A stretch of DNA of 64,000 nt, taken from Epiperipatus broadwayi (taxonomy: Eukaryota; Onychophora; Udeonychophora; Euonychophora; Peripatidae). Every line of letters begins with the position of its first letter. The stretch's first letter is position 1. Positions 37,692 to 48,166 of this stretch are shown piece by piece. The DNA lies in the NCBI GenBank assembly GCA_028023455.1, contig JAQFVV010012416.1, positions 5,191,594-5,255,593 of the forward strand. The letters are read 5' to 3'. The notes below the pieces were generated by a model that was not told the origin of the DNA, did no database searches, and saw only the letters and a program-made list of their open reading frames with translations. The position numbers and the translations under genes are program-made.

Positions 37692-38210
37692 TGCTGAATG
37701 ACTCAACATACTTCCAGCTGTATATATTAGCTCACCTCATGAGTTCTAGTCTTAACTCTTTTGGCTGTTCTGGACAGTTTGCATAAAGCCTGCTGTAATC
37801 GTAGCAGCTTTCAGTCTTATTGGGACTTGTCTCACTGTGTAGACATATCAGCAGTGAATATAGTAGAAACACCTTCACTGTTGGAAATGGTTTCAACGGA
37901 GAGCATATTCAGTTGTTCAGGTAGACAAACGTTCTCTCTATTAAGAGCATATACTATCATTTAGGCTAGACAGATGTTCTCTGTCTTGCCCTCCAAAAAG
38001 GTTGACTATTTATTGCCAGATCCCTTATCTTACTGGTGGCAATCAGATTCAGAGAACCTAACCAATAGTAGATTTTATACACAGGTTTACACATTGCCCA
38101 TACTTGTTTTTATCCTTTGGCTATATTTATACATTGTTTGTCCACATACATGCTCAATCGATGAAGAAGGAATCTGCACTAGTCCACTTCTGAAGGCAAG
38201 GTCAGATAAG
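37692..38210 (+). mobile_element. LTR-like element, plus copy (solo LTR candidate)
   Basis: Starts TGCTGAATGACTC and shares its order with the reverse complement of 57295-57799: CCAGCTGTATATATTAGC, TTGCCCTCCAAAAAGGTTGA, GGCAAGGTCAGATA. The two copies are diverged. No internal gag or pol was found between or beside them. Confidence 0.5.
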
Positions 38211-39417
38211 ACACTATGATAGTAATATTGGAAGAATCCTACAGATATCGATTTATATTATATACAGTATTTGGTTTCTACATCCATATATGTTGATATT
38301 ATTTAATTCATAGAATAGTATGTGTGCACGAAAATTTAAAAGGAATTAAAATACCTATTGTTCTCTTGAAAAAATTAAAATGGATAACTTGGAGAAGTAG
38401 TTCCTAAATATTTTGCTTTAATTTTGATTCACAATTATTGGACATGGAAAGAAGTGCATAAATAAAGTGGGAACAAAATTCTGAATCTTAAATATTTCAT
38501 TGTCATATTAGAGTACCTGGTTTTATTTAAAGACTTCTTACTATATGTATTTGTATAGTTATTTTATATATGTATGTTAGCAAAAGACAAGTAATTAGAC
38601 ATAGACAAAGTTAGAGGAAATTGTAATAATTAGTAGAAATTATAAATGACCACAGAGTAAATCTCATCAAAAAGCTTATTTAGGTCTGATACCTTTAGTA
38701 ATGGATCATGATAAGTTAAAAGTTTATTTGTTAATGTAATTTTAAGAAGGTCAATTTTAAATATGAATCTTCCTCTATTTTTTAAATGAGTGTTTTGTTC
38801 TGCATCACTCATGCTAAAAACACACACACTCAAACTTCTCCCATATAATATATTTATTTTTATTTATTAACATTATTTAACATAAATAAAATGCCATAGA
38901 TATTAATTTATACAGCTTTACATTATATGTGTGTTAGCACAACTTTATTATTATTATATTCAATGTTGTAAGCTTTACTTACTGTATTTTTCTAAAAGTA
39001 ATAATCATAACTAGTATTTGAGACAAGCTAGGCATTATTATGCATATTTATTTTATTTCTTAACTGGACTATAGATTTGTAATCTATAATTTAAGGCATA
39101 TCCACAAGAACTAGTATCTTTATTATTTCATTATCCTAGACTATATTGGTGTAGACAAGAGAATATGAAATCAGGGTATGATTGACCTTTCTTTTAATTT
39201 ATTTCATATTCATATTTTCTGAATTTATAATAGATTAGATGTAATAGAGTCTCTGTCTCTGGGGCACTATATGTTATCAATTATGTTACTTTCATATTGG
39301 CTAATGACAGAGTTTTATCAGTTTATTTAATTCTATCTATATGTTAAATAGACATTTTATTTTGAACATAATATTGCCTCACCTGCTATCCCATTTATAC
39401 CATTACAATATATACAT
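38211..39417. other. AT-rich intron stretch, nothing recognised
   Basis: The 67-codon minus frame at 38630-38833 has no motif. Confidence 0.4.
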
Positions 39418-39535
39418 AAACAAACACAATTGCTTCTCTACACAGCTGCTTTAATATTTCAATCAGAAGCCTGATGAAGATTAATCTTCTGGTTGAAATA
39501 TTAAAGTGACTATGTAGAAGTAATTATGTTTGTTT
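39418..39535. repeat. Hairpin 95 nt past the exon 2 donor
   Basis: Left arm 39418-39469 and right arm 39486-39535 are complementary (TTTAATATTTCAATCAGAAG with CTTCTGGTTGAAATATTAAA) with a 16-nt loop. In the pre-mRNA it would form just downstream of the EGF exon. Confidence 0.75.
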
Positions 39536-39630
39536 TTATTTTTATTTCATTTAGTTAAGTAATTTATATATATATTTAGTTTTTAAAATAACAAAAATAA
39601 ATAACTTTAAGTCAACTATTACATTCTTAC

Positions 39631-39852
39631 CTGAAAAATAAAATTCTTCACATTGTTGGTTATAAATATTATAAAAGTAACGTTTTTCAGAACTATGGCA
39701 TGTCCCATATGATTTTGGATATATACAACAATTAATGCGAATTTCACAGTGTTTTCCTATATATGAGTAAGGGCATTTACAGGTATAGTTTCTGAATCCT
39801 GAGAACCCAAAGCAAGTACCACCATTAATACAAGGATTAGAATAACAAGGAT
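39631..39852 (-). CDS. Internal exon 2: EGF-like domain plus N-terminal half of Kunitz domain
   Basis: Acceptor TTGTTTCAG and donor CAG|GTAAGA bound a 222-nt phase 1-1 exon with no stop. Residues 1-37 form an EGF-like domain with cysteine spacing C-x4-C-x5-C-x10-C-x1-C-x8-C, including INGGTC and CKCP. The Kunitz domain starts at the second Cys of the NCC motif. It has C1-x8-C2, Gly two residues before C2, the BPTI-like motif RYFYN, C2-x15-C3 and the start of x7 before C4. The last base joins the 15007 exon to complete a Gly codon. The residue after C2, the P1 site in BPTI, is His rather than Lys/Arg, so classical trypsin inhibition is not predicted. EGF plus Kunitz architectures are usual in secreted or extracellular-matrix proteins. 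No signal peptide is visible here because upstream exons are missing. Confidence 0.88.
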
Positions 39853-40033
39853 CTGAAACAATAGTTTATATATATATTTTAACAAAAAGTATTAGCAATA
39901 GTACAAATACAAACACAAAACACTTAAATAGATGTATTATAAAATAAATTTATGATTTTATTTATGCATGTTTCAAAATGAAAAAGGTGAAACAAAAAAA
40001 CAAAATAAGACTATAATAGCAAATAATGATATA

Positions 40034-40550
40034 CAGAGGCTAAACTCTCCATACAATAGTGCCACCCAGAACAAGCCAGAGTAATCAATGGCTGTAAGAA
40101 GTTTGTGCATAAAATTCCTATCTAGTACTTATTCATCCAATATCCTAGACTAGTTTCCAGCTTGTGGCTTTCTTCAGTGAGGGACCTTGGATCTGAGAGC
40201 ACTGCATCTAGATTTTAGGACCTAATGCAAGCCTCCAGCAGCTACCTTTTACCTTATTAGCTAACTATAAAGCTTTGAGTTTAAAATAAAATCACAATAA
40301 TGTTTTCAATTCAAGCTCATTAACTTGTATAGTCATATAGATCTGAACTCAGTTCAGCATCCTTCTTGGTGATTTTGGTTCTTTAATAACCACAGTCACC
40401 ATAATCCTAGATAGGGATTTTATGCACAAACCTTCTTGCATCCATTGATTACTCTGGCTTAAACTGAGTGATGCTACTGTATGGAAAGTTTAGCCTCTGA
40501 GTAAGCAAAAAAGAATGGTGATCATGTGATGTTTAATGGTTAAGCAAATA
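40034..40550. repeat. Family B fold-back with long interior
   Basis: The left arm starts GAGGCTAAACTCTCCATACA and the copy continues through GCAAGCCTCCAGCAGCTACC. The right arm ends TGTATGGAAAGTTTAGCCTC, then the outer motif GGTGATCATGTGATG. It lies about 180 bp upstream of the EGF exon on the minus strand. Confidence 0.8.
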
Positions 40551-41732
40551 ATGATTACTGCAAAATTTTTATTATTCCTACAAATAAAAATATGCTAAAG
40601 AAAACATTTTCATGAATAAAAGATATGAATATTATTTTCAGATTCATCAGAATGCATTGATATTTTAATTGAAATTTATCTTCCATTAAATGGTTAATAA
40701 AAATGACTTAGTGGCAACCATTAGATATGATAGTATCAAAAAATATATATAAATGATTTAGATGTGAATGATTTTGTCTAATATACAATTTAAGTTATGT
40801 TAAATGAAGATTTGTGTTAGATGATTAATTTAATGATTTATAACAAATGTAATAAGTTTGCTTATATACAATTATAGAGAAGCTTGGAATTTCTATAAAT
40901 TAAATATGGGTTAGTGCTTTCGAGAACTTATGGCATTCCAATATTCATAGTAAGATATTTAATCAGCACATTTCACAAAATGCTTCTAAATCAATATAAG
41001 CTCATTGTTTCATCATGTTTACTAATAAAGATCTTTCTAAAGTCTTAATGCACTTTATGATTGTATTCTGGTTATATGTCTACCTAGGTATGATTTTAGG
41101 ATTGGATAATTTACATCATGATTCCTGATAAAAATATGTAAAATAAGTTCTTATAATGATCATCTTTGTTTAAAATCATTGTTACTTTCATTTTTTCCTA
41201 TTTATAAATCCTGTTTGAAATTTATAGACACAATGAGTCTCAAAAGATGTCAAATTGTTAGGTTTGATAAAATATTTTCAATATTCTTTTGTCGACATTA
41301 CTTTTATGTAAGAAGCAAAAGCCTTAACTGTCAATGTTTTATCCTTTTTTAAAATTATTCTGAATTCAGTCAATAATTATGCTTGTAGTTTTAATACTGT
41401 ATTCATTTAACATCACAAAACCCAAATAAACATTTTTTTTGTCTGGAAAAACTTTAATAGACAATAAAAATCTACTTGTAAAAACAGATTTTGCTATTTA
41501 AAATAATTTCCTGGATAACAATGAAAGAAACCATTGAAAGATCTATTGTTGTATGTGACTTTTCTAAAAATAAAGGATATAAATATGCTATGAAATGTAG
41601 ATACATGATTTAAGTATTGCTTAAAGATATACACACAGTATTGTTATTTAAATCCAGTCACAAGGGATGGCTATTGATTATTTTTAATTAATATTGGTGA
41701 TGCAGTTTATAAGTATAATCATTATAACCACT
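40551..41732. other. AT-rich intron stretch, nothing recognised
   Basis: No element boundary, tandem structure or exon was seen. Confidence 0.4.
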
Positions 41733-43206
41733 TACACCTGGGTCTCTTTTAATGTGGTAGATAGGTTCCGCAAAAAACATGCATAAAAGAAATCGCACAA
41801 AAATACTTAACCTACATTGAAAAATGTGGGATACAAGCAATAATTTTCAAAAATCGCATAAAAGCAAAGCATCATGGTAAAATTACTTTAAAATTTGCAT
41901 TAAAAAAAATAAGAAAATAAAGTATAACTAATAAAAAATTTCAAATATTTGAAAAAAATTGATACAAGACAAACTTCTTTTACTTTTTTTATAAAATATT
42001 TAATTTTATTCAAAACAATATGTTTTTAAGTGTAATTTATTTTATATTTTTTCATACATATTTTAATCATTATCACTATTTGACAATATGCAGGTATGTT
42101 TGAGAACTGATAAGAAATCAGATTCGTTACAAGAGGAAATACAATTAGCACCAACTTTAGTCTCATGCTGTGTTTAATAAGTGCATCAACTGAAAATTTT
42201 CATTCATGCCTTCAAGTCACTCTAAAACCATCAATTTTTGCATTATCATAGTGAATTTACGGTCTTTTTAAAGCTTAAAATGTACCATAAGGCACTGATT
42301 TGTTGCTGTTCATTTCGAACCAAAGGGAGTGCTTGGCAACAATTCTGACAGTTCCAAGTTCTTTGTTTTGATATTCAAAATGAAAATGTATATTTTAAAG
42401 TATTTTTTTCATATTTTTTTTTACATATTATAAATTATTTTGAAAAAATGTACTGAAAATATAATTATTTTAGAAAAATAGTTAAGATTTTAGTAAAAAA
42501 TTTTTACTTTTACATGAATGTAAATTGAAAAAAATCAATGACTTATGCAGCATTTTCTAATAGGTTACAAATGTTCTTTTTAAGTTCTCTGCTATATAAT
42601 ATTTTTATAATTATAAATATAAATTTATTTTTGAAAAAACTTTTGTTCACTTTCATAATTTGACAAATTATTAATTTGCTTTTTACAAACGAATCTAATA
42701 TTACAAGATGAATATACTTTTACTGCTGATTCTATAATTGAACTAATCAAAACTTTAAAAACTTTAATTTACTCAGCCAATAAAAAATTTTCAGTCTAAA
42801 AGTTAATGGTTTTCTGGCAACAATGTAATCGGTGATTAAGCTTTGAGGTAATGATTTTACTAATTGTTTATGAAGTTTGCAATATCCAGACATACAACTA
42901 CTTAGCTCTCATTGGAATTTAAGAGCTCATTCATAATTCGTGTCTTTAACAAGAAAATAATTGTCCAATTGATTAGAAAGTTGAAGACTTTCTCGAATCA
43001 ATTTATTGCCAATCTTTTTCCAACAGGCATTTAAAAAATGCAAAATAGAATGTGTGTGTACAAAATGGGGGAATCCTGATTTTAAGAGAAATATGAACTT
43101 CTTTATCGCATAAAAGAAAACTACAAAAAAATATTAAGAAGAAACATAAATCATATAACTTCAAAATCGCATTTAAAAAATCTGCATAAAAAAAGACCTG
43201 GATGTA
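41733..43206. mobile_element. DNA transposon relic with degraded terminal inverted repeats
   Basis: The left end TACACCTGGGTCTCTTTTA matches the reverse complement of the right end (TACATCCAGGTCTTTTTTTA) at 18 of 25 positions, mostly with transitions. The subterminal GATAGGTTCCGCAAAAAAC and repeated AATCGCATAAA motifs recall pogo/Tigger-type elements, but I cannot show a transposase. An inverted fragment of the same family lies at 19.3 kb. Confidence 0.45.
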
Positions 43207-44004
43207 TATTGTTATTGCATTGCGGATTCTCAAGATACTTGTGCTCCTTTTATATTTATTATTTTTTTCTTTATTCATAATTATATATTTGATGTTGACT
43301 ACAGAGTGAGAATAATGATTAATTGTTATCCCATCACCCTATTTCACCCCTTCTCATTCATAGCATTACAATATATAATCACATACATATATTCACAATA
43401 AATCAATAAAATATCTAACAATCTTATGTCAAGAAAACTTATATAGATAAAATATTGATTCATTAAAAGTGAATTGATTCCACTTTTACTCTGGTCTAAG
43501 ATTTTTAAATAAGCAAAAAAAATGATAACAAATAACTGAAACAGATTGAAATTTAATCTGTTTAGAAATTTTAAATAAACCTTATTCAATAGGGATAAAT
43601 TGATTGAAAGTAGATTAATATTTTACAATCTTTATAAAAGCACCATCCTATTGTATTGTAAAATATAATAACGAATTATTAATCAACCACTGGCCTATCC
43701 ATATCTTGTAAAATAATGTATCAATTATTATGTACTTAGCCTATAAGAGGATTTAGCTTACATTATACGTTTATTTAATGCATTAGAGTTCTTGTACTGA
43801 TTTAGACCTGTGTTTAGACCTACACTTTACTTTATGGTTGCTTGATCACTCTTTGGATGGTTACATTTGCAGATTTTGGCTTTTGATCGATCATAAAATA
43901 CCAATTGATTGCAGATTACATTTGTGGGTATTCTATTGATTTATTAATCTTTAGCTATAATGTTGTGAATTACATTTAGAAACCAGATAGCTATTGGTAA
44001 GTTG

Positions 44005-44106
44005 TTGTTTTTTTTCATATGTCAAATGCATTGACCGGTAAGCGAATCTGAGCCAGCAGCTTGGAAGGCAGCCATGCTAACTATGAGGCCACCAATGCTT
44101 GACAAA
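44005..44106 (-). mobile_element. tRNA-derived SINE (family C variant)
   Basis: On the minus strand it reads GTCAAGCATTGGTGGCCTCA, GTTAGCATGGCTGCC, then a B-box-like CAGATTCGCTTACCGG, GACATATG and an A run. Flanking ATTGGTAAGTT / ATTGGTAATTT may be the TSD. Confidence 0.65.
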
Positions 44107-44344
44107 GATATTGGTAATTTATGGTTTAGTATAATAGACATGTGTGTGTATATGTGTAAAATCATTATAAATTGTAATTAACATATGATAACAAATAAAT
44201 AAATTATGATAACATTAATATTTTAAACATTAAATAATAAATAAATTATAGTGTTTTCAATTATTACCATGTAATCATTATTAATTACATTTATTTATTT
44301 ATTGCATATATAAATATTGATTAATAATATAGTTATTTATATAT

Positions 44345-45065
44345 ATGTAATAGTGTGGAATAAAACTATTCTTCACATATGTGCTAGAAAATTGACATAC
44401 ACTCTACTCTCAATAAATGTTTTAAAAGCATAGGTTGTCCACCTATGCTTACAGCTTATTGTTTAAATAAATCAATAGTTATTGACTGTTTCTAAATTAG
44501 GACTTGAACTTATTATGAGACTGCTTACTAAATTGGCATATTACTTGCACAAGTTCAGTTTATATTTCATAAGGAAAAGAAAGCTTTTTATTTTTAACTA
44601 CCTGCAACACTGAATCTTATTAGTTTGTATATATATAATACTTAATAATATAGCTATATATATGTGTGTGTGTGATAAACAAAACAAGTTATAAATTTTG
44701 TAACTTGCTTTTAGCTTGCATTTTATGATCACTAGATGGAGCTTTACCAATAGCTTGTTAGGAGCTATTGGTAAAGCTCCATCTAGTGGTCATATATATT
44801 GTGGAAGTAAATTATTCTTCACACATGAGCTAAAACACTGACATGATCTCTCCCATCAATAAATGTATTAAAAGCATAGTGGCACAACCTATGCTTAGAG
44901 CTTATTCTTTAAATAAACCAACATTTAATGGCTATGCCTAAATTAATGTTTCAGCTTATTAGTTTTCAATCTGTATATTATTTGCACAAGTTGAGTTAAT
45001 ATATCACAGGAAAAAGAAAGTTTCTCATTTTTAACTACCTGCACTCAATCTTATATATATAATTT
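44345..45065 (+). repeat. Direct duplication of a 280-bp repeat around a hairpin
   Basis: Copies at about 44345-44640 and 44795-45065 share AATTATTCTTCACA-type starts, TCAATAAATGT, TTAAAAGCATAG, AACCTATGCTTA, AGTTCAGTTTATAT/GTTGAGTTAATAT and TTTTTAACTACCTGCA. The hairpin at 44727-44791 lies between them. Confidence 0.7.
44727..44791. repeat. 65-nt near-perfect hairpin
   Basis: Left arm 44727-44755 (starts GATCACTAGATGGAGC) and right arm 44763-44791 (ends GCTCCATCTAGTGGTC) pair over 29 bp with one mismatch, and the loop is 7 nt. One strand would keep that position as a G-U pair. Confidence 0.85.
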
Positions 45066-45203
45066 TTAATACTTTTTAACAGATGTTTAAATATTTTTTA
45101 AATATATGGAAATTTCTGTTATTTTAGAAAAATCACCCTTTTTATACTGTAAAACACTTTTTGCATTAAACGGAGGCATCATCATTAAAATGTAGCTCTT
45201 GTT

Positions 45204-45306
45204 GTCAAGCATTGGTGATCGAGAGGTCAGCAACAACTGCTTTACAAGCAGTTGTCCTGGGTTAGCGGGTTCGCTTCCCGTCTGATGCTATGACACATGA
45301 GGAAAA
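45204..45306 (+). mobile_element. tRNA-derived SINE (family C) with 17-bp TSD
   Basis: The TSD AAAATGTAGCTCTTGTT lies at 45187-45203 and 45307-45323. The body has GTGATCGAGAGGTCAGCAAC (A box), B box GCGGGTTCGCTTCCCG, and the tail CTATGACACATGAGG then A's. This is the cleanest insertion in the window. Confidence 0.9.
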
Positions 45307-45727
45307 AAAATGTAGCTCTTGTTAGCACAATAAGCATTCACAGTGTACAATTTTCATTGGTCACAATCAATTAGCAACTGACCATGATATTTCCAAAATA
45401 AAAATAACAACATATTTAAATATATATATAATTTAATGAGAATTTCTTTAATATTTTTTTGTCTTTCACTGTAGTGAATTTTTTTTTTTATGAAAGGTCC
45501 AAAATGTCAGTGATTTTATCATACCTCTAATATTTGTATATAAGGATGAGTATCAACAAGGCATTGAATATAAACAAAAATAATTGAAATGTAGGCATAC
45601 TTTCACTATATAGTAGTTGGATTAAATAAATTCAAACTAGGATATGTTCCAAAATTAAAGCAGCTAGTATCTTTATTAGATAAAAAATGAATAGGAACCA
45701 AAAAATAGCATCTTTTTCCGTATATTC

Positions 45728-45910
45728 AGAATATACCATCAAAACATCACTTGGTCACCATTTCATATGCCTACACAGAGTGTTAATAATACTGACAACT
45801 AGATAGTAGGCATTAGATAGGGATCTTATGCACAAACCTTCCTCCATCCACTGATTATGAAGGCTTTCACTTGGTGGCTCTACTGTATGGAGAGTTTGCT
45901 ACTGATATTT
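45728..45910 (-). repeat. Family B copy, one arm
   Basis: Starts with ACATCACTTGGTCACCATTT, then TAGGCATTAGATAGGGATC and ends ACTGTATGGAGAGTTTGC. Confidence 0.75.
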
Positions 45911-45924
45911 AGAATATACTACTG

Positions 45925-45960
45925 CTACTGTTGTTGTTGTTATTGATGTTGTTGTTGTTG

Positions 45961-46003
<43 letters not shown>
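45925..46003. repeat. (GTT)n-(ATT)n microsatellite
   Basis: GTTGTTGTTGTT passes into a long run of ATTATTATT and more ATT-rich sequence. Confidence 0.9.
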
Positions 46004-47519
46004 CAACATCATTATTAATATCATTATTATTCATATACAATATAAGGTTTGTTCATTTTTTGCTTCTATATAATAATAATAATATTTTTAGATTTTTCAG
46101 TTAAACTCATAAAAGCACCTGGGATTAGCTACATTTTTACACAAAACAAAGTAGACATATACCATTTTCATATCAAAATAATATTAATTTATATAAGTAG
46201 TTTTGTATTGGATTATACACCACAATACTCATATTACTTTAATTTTGACTGGAATATACTTTCTCACAAGTTTTAAATTTGTAAATGTACATATAATAAT
46301 GAAAAAAATAATTTATATTTGGCTTATTTAAGCCTATTTTTTAAAAAAATAATAATTTGTATTGCATTATAAGATGGATCAGTGAGGATTAGTGCAGGGG
46401 TAAAGTTTCAGACTTGAGCATTAAAAGCTCCCAAATAATGTCAATACTATTGTTCAAATGTCACCAAACTCCCAAGCAACTAAACATTTAATTATTCTAC
46501 TTTTTTATTGCAAAAATATATATTTTATAAAGAATGCTTAAAATCTCAAAGATGAATTTGTAAACAATAATAAACATATTTGAAGATTTTTTTTTTAATT
46601 TTTTTTTTATGATTTATCAAATTGTTTCAGTCAAGATTTTTTTGTAAAATAAATTTATTTATTTTTTTAAACACAAAACTTTTTTTTAGCCATTTTGATT
46701 TTTACATAAATAAAAAATATTCTTTACTCAAAAATTTATTTTTCATCAAGACCTTCAAAAATCACCACGTGGCCAATTAAACCAATTTGTTCTCAGTGAT
46801 ACGTCTTTTATAAAAGTTTCTAATGGGTTTTTCTGTCACATGAATAATAACTGCTTAATGATTAGATAGCTCAATGTGCAAAGGTGTCGCAATGTAACAA
46901 GTATTTGACAAATTGTGTGTGGTTAATTAGAATATTAACTTCTACAATATACTTCCAAATAACACTGATTTTTTTTGGTGGGGGGGGGGGGTTATAAATT
47001 TATATTAGCTTCACTCAGTAAGCAAGAAGCATACATTGTAAACAAGACAGCTATAATGTACTGAATATATATGTAATGCCACTGGCTTCTAAAATACTTA
47101 TATGTGATTTATAAATGCAATTCTCAATCTTCTGCTGTGCATTTTCTTGAATATATTCAATGATTATTACAGGTTCAATATGAAGAGGCAGGAAACATTA
47201 TTATTGCAATAAGAACAATGAGTTCATTTCAGAAACAGACATAGTAGGATGACTTGTTTGATTACATGTAAGTAAAAAAGGATAGACTATTTTGGGGCCC
47301 AATTGACTGCACTGAAAGATAGATATGCCACCAGTTCATGAATAATATCAATTGCCATAATGTTATTGGATATCATACATTATCCTCCATCTTATATATG
47401 AATGGCATAAAGAGAAGTGTGCATATAACTTTGTATTTTGTTCTATAGTGCAGCTATTCTATTACATATACAACAATATACACATACTTATATAAAAACA
47501 TGCAAATATAAAAATTTAC
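46004..47519. other. AT-rich intron stretch
   Basis: Holds a 13-nt G run (about 46980-46991) and a weak tRNA-like stretch at about 46380-46480 (AGTGCAGGGGTAAAG, GTTCAAATGTC). No exon is supported; the frame at 46049-46276 has no motif. Confidence 0.35.
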
Positions 47520-47568
47520 CTGTACATTCTTTCTGATAGGTTTTCACTTGGCAGCGAGCTTTAGAATG
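47520..47568 (-). CDS. Internal exon 1 of EGF-Kunitz gene (49-nt micro-exon)
   Basis: The minus strand shows a pyrimidine-rich acceptor ending TTTTAG, 49 nt, then donor CAG|GTAAAT. Only one frame lacks a stop. It enters in phase 0, encodes 16 residues (HSKARCQVKTYQKECT) with two cysteines, and leaves in phase 1. The leftover G joins the AT that opens the exon at 39852 to make a GAT Asp codon, giving the DPC start typical of an EGF domain. That fit supports both exons. It lies about 7.7 kb upstream of the EGF exon. It probably ends a preceding cysteine-containing domain or linker, whose other exons were not found. A 49-nt exon is weak on its own, so confidence rests on splice sites, phase and the join. 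Confidence 0.7.
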
Positions 47569-48166
47569 CTAAAAGAAATAATATTGATGATGATGATGAT
47601 AGTTCAATTTATTTAACATACAAAACAAAATCATTATGCTAGGTGCAGAACTATATCATAATTAATATACAATAATATAAACAAGACAGTATATATACTA
47701 AATTATATAAATGAATATACTCCTAGAAAAGGTTGTGGTTTTTTTTTAATTTTAGCTTCATTACTGCCTAATATGCTTTCAATATATTTACTATATCATA
47801 TTCATAGCATATAGTGGTCTGGTAAAGCTAAATATTAAAAAAAAACGACCTTTTCTGTATATTCATTAATTGCCAGATATTATGTTGGCTTAGAAAAAAA
47901 GAAAACGAGTAACAATACAAGTGATACAGGAAACTTGTCCGGGGTGGGTGGGTAAATAGCATTTAAATAAGTATATTATTTGCACTTACTGATAATCATT
48001 ATTAGCATGATTTTTTTAGAATTGCATATCTTTTATATAAATGACAGCCAACATGAGTCAAACTGAGTTCAGGTCCATCCAGTACAATATAGAGAATTTC
48101 TTAGGATCAATAATAAATTAATCCTAATTAAAATCCCCCAAAGAATCCTATTATTTAATTTTTATT

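Larger units (their letters stand above)
15008..39630 (-). other. Large intron (about 24.6 kb) of the EGF-Kunitz gene
   Basis: The interval is bounded by donor GTAAGA at 39630 and acceptor TTTGTGCAG at 15008, and splits the Kunitz domain in phase 1. It contains no other exon I could support. It is packed with mobile elements, many of them inverted repeats, listed separately. Inferred from the in-frame domain join; no transcript evidence is available here. Confidence 0.75.
39853..47519 (-). other. Intron (about 7.7 kb) of the EGF-Kunitz gene
   Basis: Lies between donor GTAAAT at 47519 and acceptor TTTCAG at 39853, phase 1. It holds a family B fold-back, a TIR-bearing DNA transposon relic, two SINEs, a duplicated 280-bp repeat with a short hairpin between the copies, and a trinucleotide microsatellite. 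Confidence 0.65.

Noticed and set aside
46978-46991. G run as a quadruplex or regulatory site
   Set aside because: A single uninterrupted run without spaced G tracts; more likely a simple repeat.
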